Assembly (NCBI GenBank): GCA_044345075.1
Contig: JBIJBU010000009.1
Span: 1-29,125 of the forward strand
Direction of reading: 5' to 3'
Length of the DNA stretch: 29,125 bases
DNA from: CAIKZY01 sp044345075
GTDB lineage: Bacteria > Actinomycetota > Actinomycetes > S36-B12
Shown here: piece by piece, positions 27,896-29,125 of the stretch
Position numbering within the stretch: position 1 is the first letter of the stretch
Layout of the letters: each line of letters begins with the position of its first letter
The notes under the pieces: model-generated
The model's database searches: none
Seen by the model: the letters and a program-made list of their open reading frames with translations, nothing else
Told to the model about the DNA's origin: nothing
Made by a program: the position numbers and the translations under genes

Positions 27896-28456
27896 ATGCC
27901 TACGCCTACTAAGGGTCCCCGCCTCGGCGGCAGCCCGGCGCACGAGCGGCTCATGCTGGCCAACCTGGCCACTGCGCTGTTCGAGCATGGCCGCATCACC
28001 ACGACCGAAGCGAAGGCAAAGCGGCTTCGCCCGCTGGCCGAGCGTCTGATCACCTTCGCCAAGCGCGGTGACCTGCACGCTCGTCGTCGCGTCATGACTG
28101 TCATTCATGACAAGTCAGTCGTGCATGCGCTGTTCACCGAGATCGGCCCGAACTTCTCGGCCCGTCCCGGTGGCTACACCCGCATCACGAAGATCGGTCC
28201 GCGCAAGGGTGACAACGCACCCATGGCAGTGATCGAGCTCGTCGAGCCGATGACCGAGGCAGTTATTGCCGAGGCCACCGGTGCCACCAAGCGCGCAGCT
28301 AAGGAGAAGGCAGCTGCTCCGGCAGCCGCAGCTCCGGTTGTTGAAGAGACCGTGGTGGAAGAGACCGCAGTCGTCGAAGAGACCCCCGAGGCAGTGGTCG
28401 AGGAGGCCGTCGTCGAAGAGGTTGCAACTGACGAGGCACCCGAGGCCAAGGCGTAG
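27896..28456 (+). CDS. rplQ: 50S ribosomal protein L17 with an acidic C-terminal tail
   Basis: 186 residues. The core (about 1-120) is normal: MPTPTKGPRLGGSPAHERLML, NLATALFEHGRITTTEAKAKR and the strand GGYTRITKIGPRKGDNAPMAVIEL. About 60 extra residues follow, first Ala/Lys and then acidic and Val/Glu-rich with repeats of V-V-E-E-T/A from residue 148, ending DEAPEAKA. Its charge is the opposite of the basic L22 tail. AGGAGA precedes the ATG. Last gene of the alpha block, with a strong hairpin 24 nt after the stop. Confidence 0.97.
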   Translation: MPTPTKGPRLGGSPAHERLMLANLATALFEHGRITTTEAKAKRLRPLAERLITFAKRGDLHARRRVMTVIHDKSVVHALFTEIGPNFSARPGGYTRITKIGPRKGDNAPMAVIELVEPMTEAVIAEATGATKRAAKEKAAAPAAAAPVVEETVVEETAVVEETPEAVVEEAVVEEVATDEAPEAKA

Positions 28457-28479
28457 TCCTGGCTTCGAACGCGAACATC

Positions 28480-28518
28480 GATCAGCCCGCCACCGGAATC
28501 ACCGGTGACGGGCTGATC
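28480..28518 (+). terminator. Terminator-like hairpin after rplQ, overlapping the truA 5' end
   Basis: GATCAGCCCG (28480-28489) pairs with CGGGCTGATC (28509-28518). After a single C/A mismatch, CACCGG pairs with CCGGTG around an AATCA loop, for 16 pairs in total. The 3' side is CGTTTGCG, with at most a three-base U-run. It is positioned to end the alpha operon, yet the truA reading frame runs through it or starts within a few bases of its end. Confidence 0.75.
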
Positions 28519-28521
28519 CGT

Positions 28522-29125
28522 TTGCGCATGGGCCTGGAGTACGACGGCCGTGACTTCGCCGGCTGGGCCAAGCAATCACATGCACGAACCGTGCAAGGCG
28601 ACCTCGAGCTCATGCTCGGTCACCTCACCTTCGGCCACGTTGATCTCACCTGCGCGGGGCGCACCGATGCAGGCGTGCATGCCCGCGGCCAGGTCTGTCA
28701 CTTCGATGTGACCCCCGAACGTTACGAGCGCATGATGACTGGCCGCGAGCCCGTCACTGCAGCACGCATCAATCGCGCGATCTCCGACGACATTCGAGCG
28801 ACATCACTCGAGATCGCTCCCGAGGGATTCGACGCACGCTTCTCCGCGCTATGGCGCCGCTACAGCTACCGCGTCTGCGACAACCCGCTCGGCCCCACAC
28901 CGCTTGCCCGCGACGTATCCCTGCCCTGGTATCGCCTACTTGATCTCGATCGCATGAACGAGGCAGCGCTTCCACTACTCGGTCAGCAGGACTTCACCCC
29001 CTTCTGCAAACCACGCGAGGGCGCCACCAATATCCGCGAACTGCAGATTCTCCGCTGGGATCGAAGCCCCGAGGGCGACGCGATCATGACCATCCAGGCC
29101 GATGCCTTCTGCCATTCCATGGTCA
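28522..29125 (+). CDS. truA: tRNA pseudouridine(38-40) synthase TruA, N-terminal part (3' end outside window)
   Basis: Converts U38-U40 of tRNA anticodon arms to pseudouridine. Seen: LEYDGRDFAGWAKQ, the catalytic loop CAGRTDAGVHARGQVCHF with its Asp at codon 28666-28668 (42 residues after the Tyr of EYDG, exactly as in E. coli), RFSALWRRYSYRV, and the FTPFCKP block. The start is uncertain. TTG 28522 is given here, with ATG 28528 the nearest alternative. Similarity to actinobacterial TruA (G-x-x-R-x-R-x-x-L) seems to extend upstream to about 28510, which would need a rare CTG at 28459, 2 nt after the rplQ stop with AAGG 7 nt before it. The upstream frame is closed by a TGA at 28429. Confidence 0.9.
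   Translation, partial: MRMGLEYDGRDFAGWAKQSHARTVQGDLELMLGHLTFGHVDLTCAGRTDAGVHARGQVCHFDVTPERYERMMTGREPVTAARINRAISDDIRATSLEIAPEGFDARFSALWRRYSYRVCDNPLGPTPLARDVSLPWYRLLDLDRMNEAALPLLGQQDFTPFCKPREGATNIRELQILRWDRSPEGDAIMTIQADAFCHSMV

Noticed and set aside
26598..27896. A 432-codon minus-strand open frame opposite rpsD and rpoA
   Set aside because: Antisense shadow of rpoA codon usage, with no recognisable protein features.

Overview
This window is the core transcription-translation cluster of a high-G+C Gram-positive bacterium of the phylum Actinomycetota. Every gene lies on the + strand. The assignment rests on several features: gene order (rpoB-rpoC / rpsL-rpsG-fusA-tuf / S10-spc-alpha clusters with secY-adk-map-infA-rpmJ), strong G/C bias at third codon positions, many GTG starts, the four-cysteine short S14 (rpsZ), a short-LID adenylate kinase, an actinobacterial-style charged coiled insertion in RpoC, and TANNNT -10 boxes placed for leaderless transcripts. 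Genus and family cannot be named from the sequence alone. No tRNA, rRNA, CRISPR array, insertion sequence or prophage gene was seen.

Layout. 1-5382: the 3' part of rpoB and complete rpoC, closed by a perfect 16-bp hairpin terminator. 5518-7494: two ordinary-expression genes, each with a -10 box exactly 6 nt before its ATG. One is a three-part GNAT acetyltransferase with a degenerate anti-sigma/HATPase-like N-terminus, and the other is a DUF4190-type two-helix membrane protein. 7519-12033: the str operon (rpsL, rpsG, fusA, tuf) with a good promoter and a leader of about 190 nt. 12055-12110: two back-to-back hairpins. 12167-17596: the S10 block (rpsJ to rpsQ). 17649-23138: the spc block (rplN to secY). 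23151-24530: adk and map. 24606-28456: infA, rpmJ and the alpha block (rpsM, rpsK, rpsD, rpoA, rplQ). 28480 to the end: a strong hairpin over the start of a partial truA.

The genes work together as the growth-rate machinery: three RNA polymerase subunits, 27 ribosomal proteins, EF-G, EF-Tu, IF-1, the Sec channel, and the enzymes for nucleotide balance (Adk), N-terminal Met removal (Map) and tRNA pseudouridylation (TruA). Most neighbours within blocks are translationally coupled, with 1-4 nt overlaps or gaps of a few nt.

The coding content is ordinary. The items worth a second look lie mainly between genes and in single residues: an Arg at S12 position 88 (a known streptomycin-resistance substitution), a roughly 190-nt leader before rpsM with two mutually exclusive pairings in the place where E. 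coli has its S4-binding alpha leader, structured leaders before infA, rpsH and rpsL, and a terminator-like hairpin overlapping the 5' end of truA, where no conventional start codon fits well. All secondary structures were found by eye and have not been tested by covariation.
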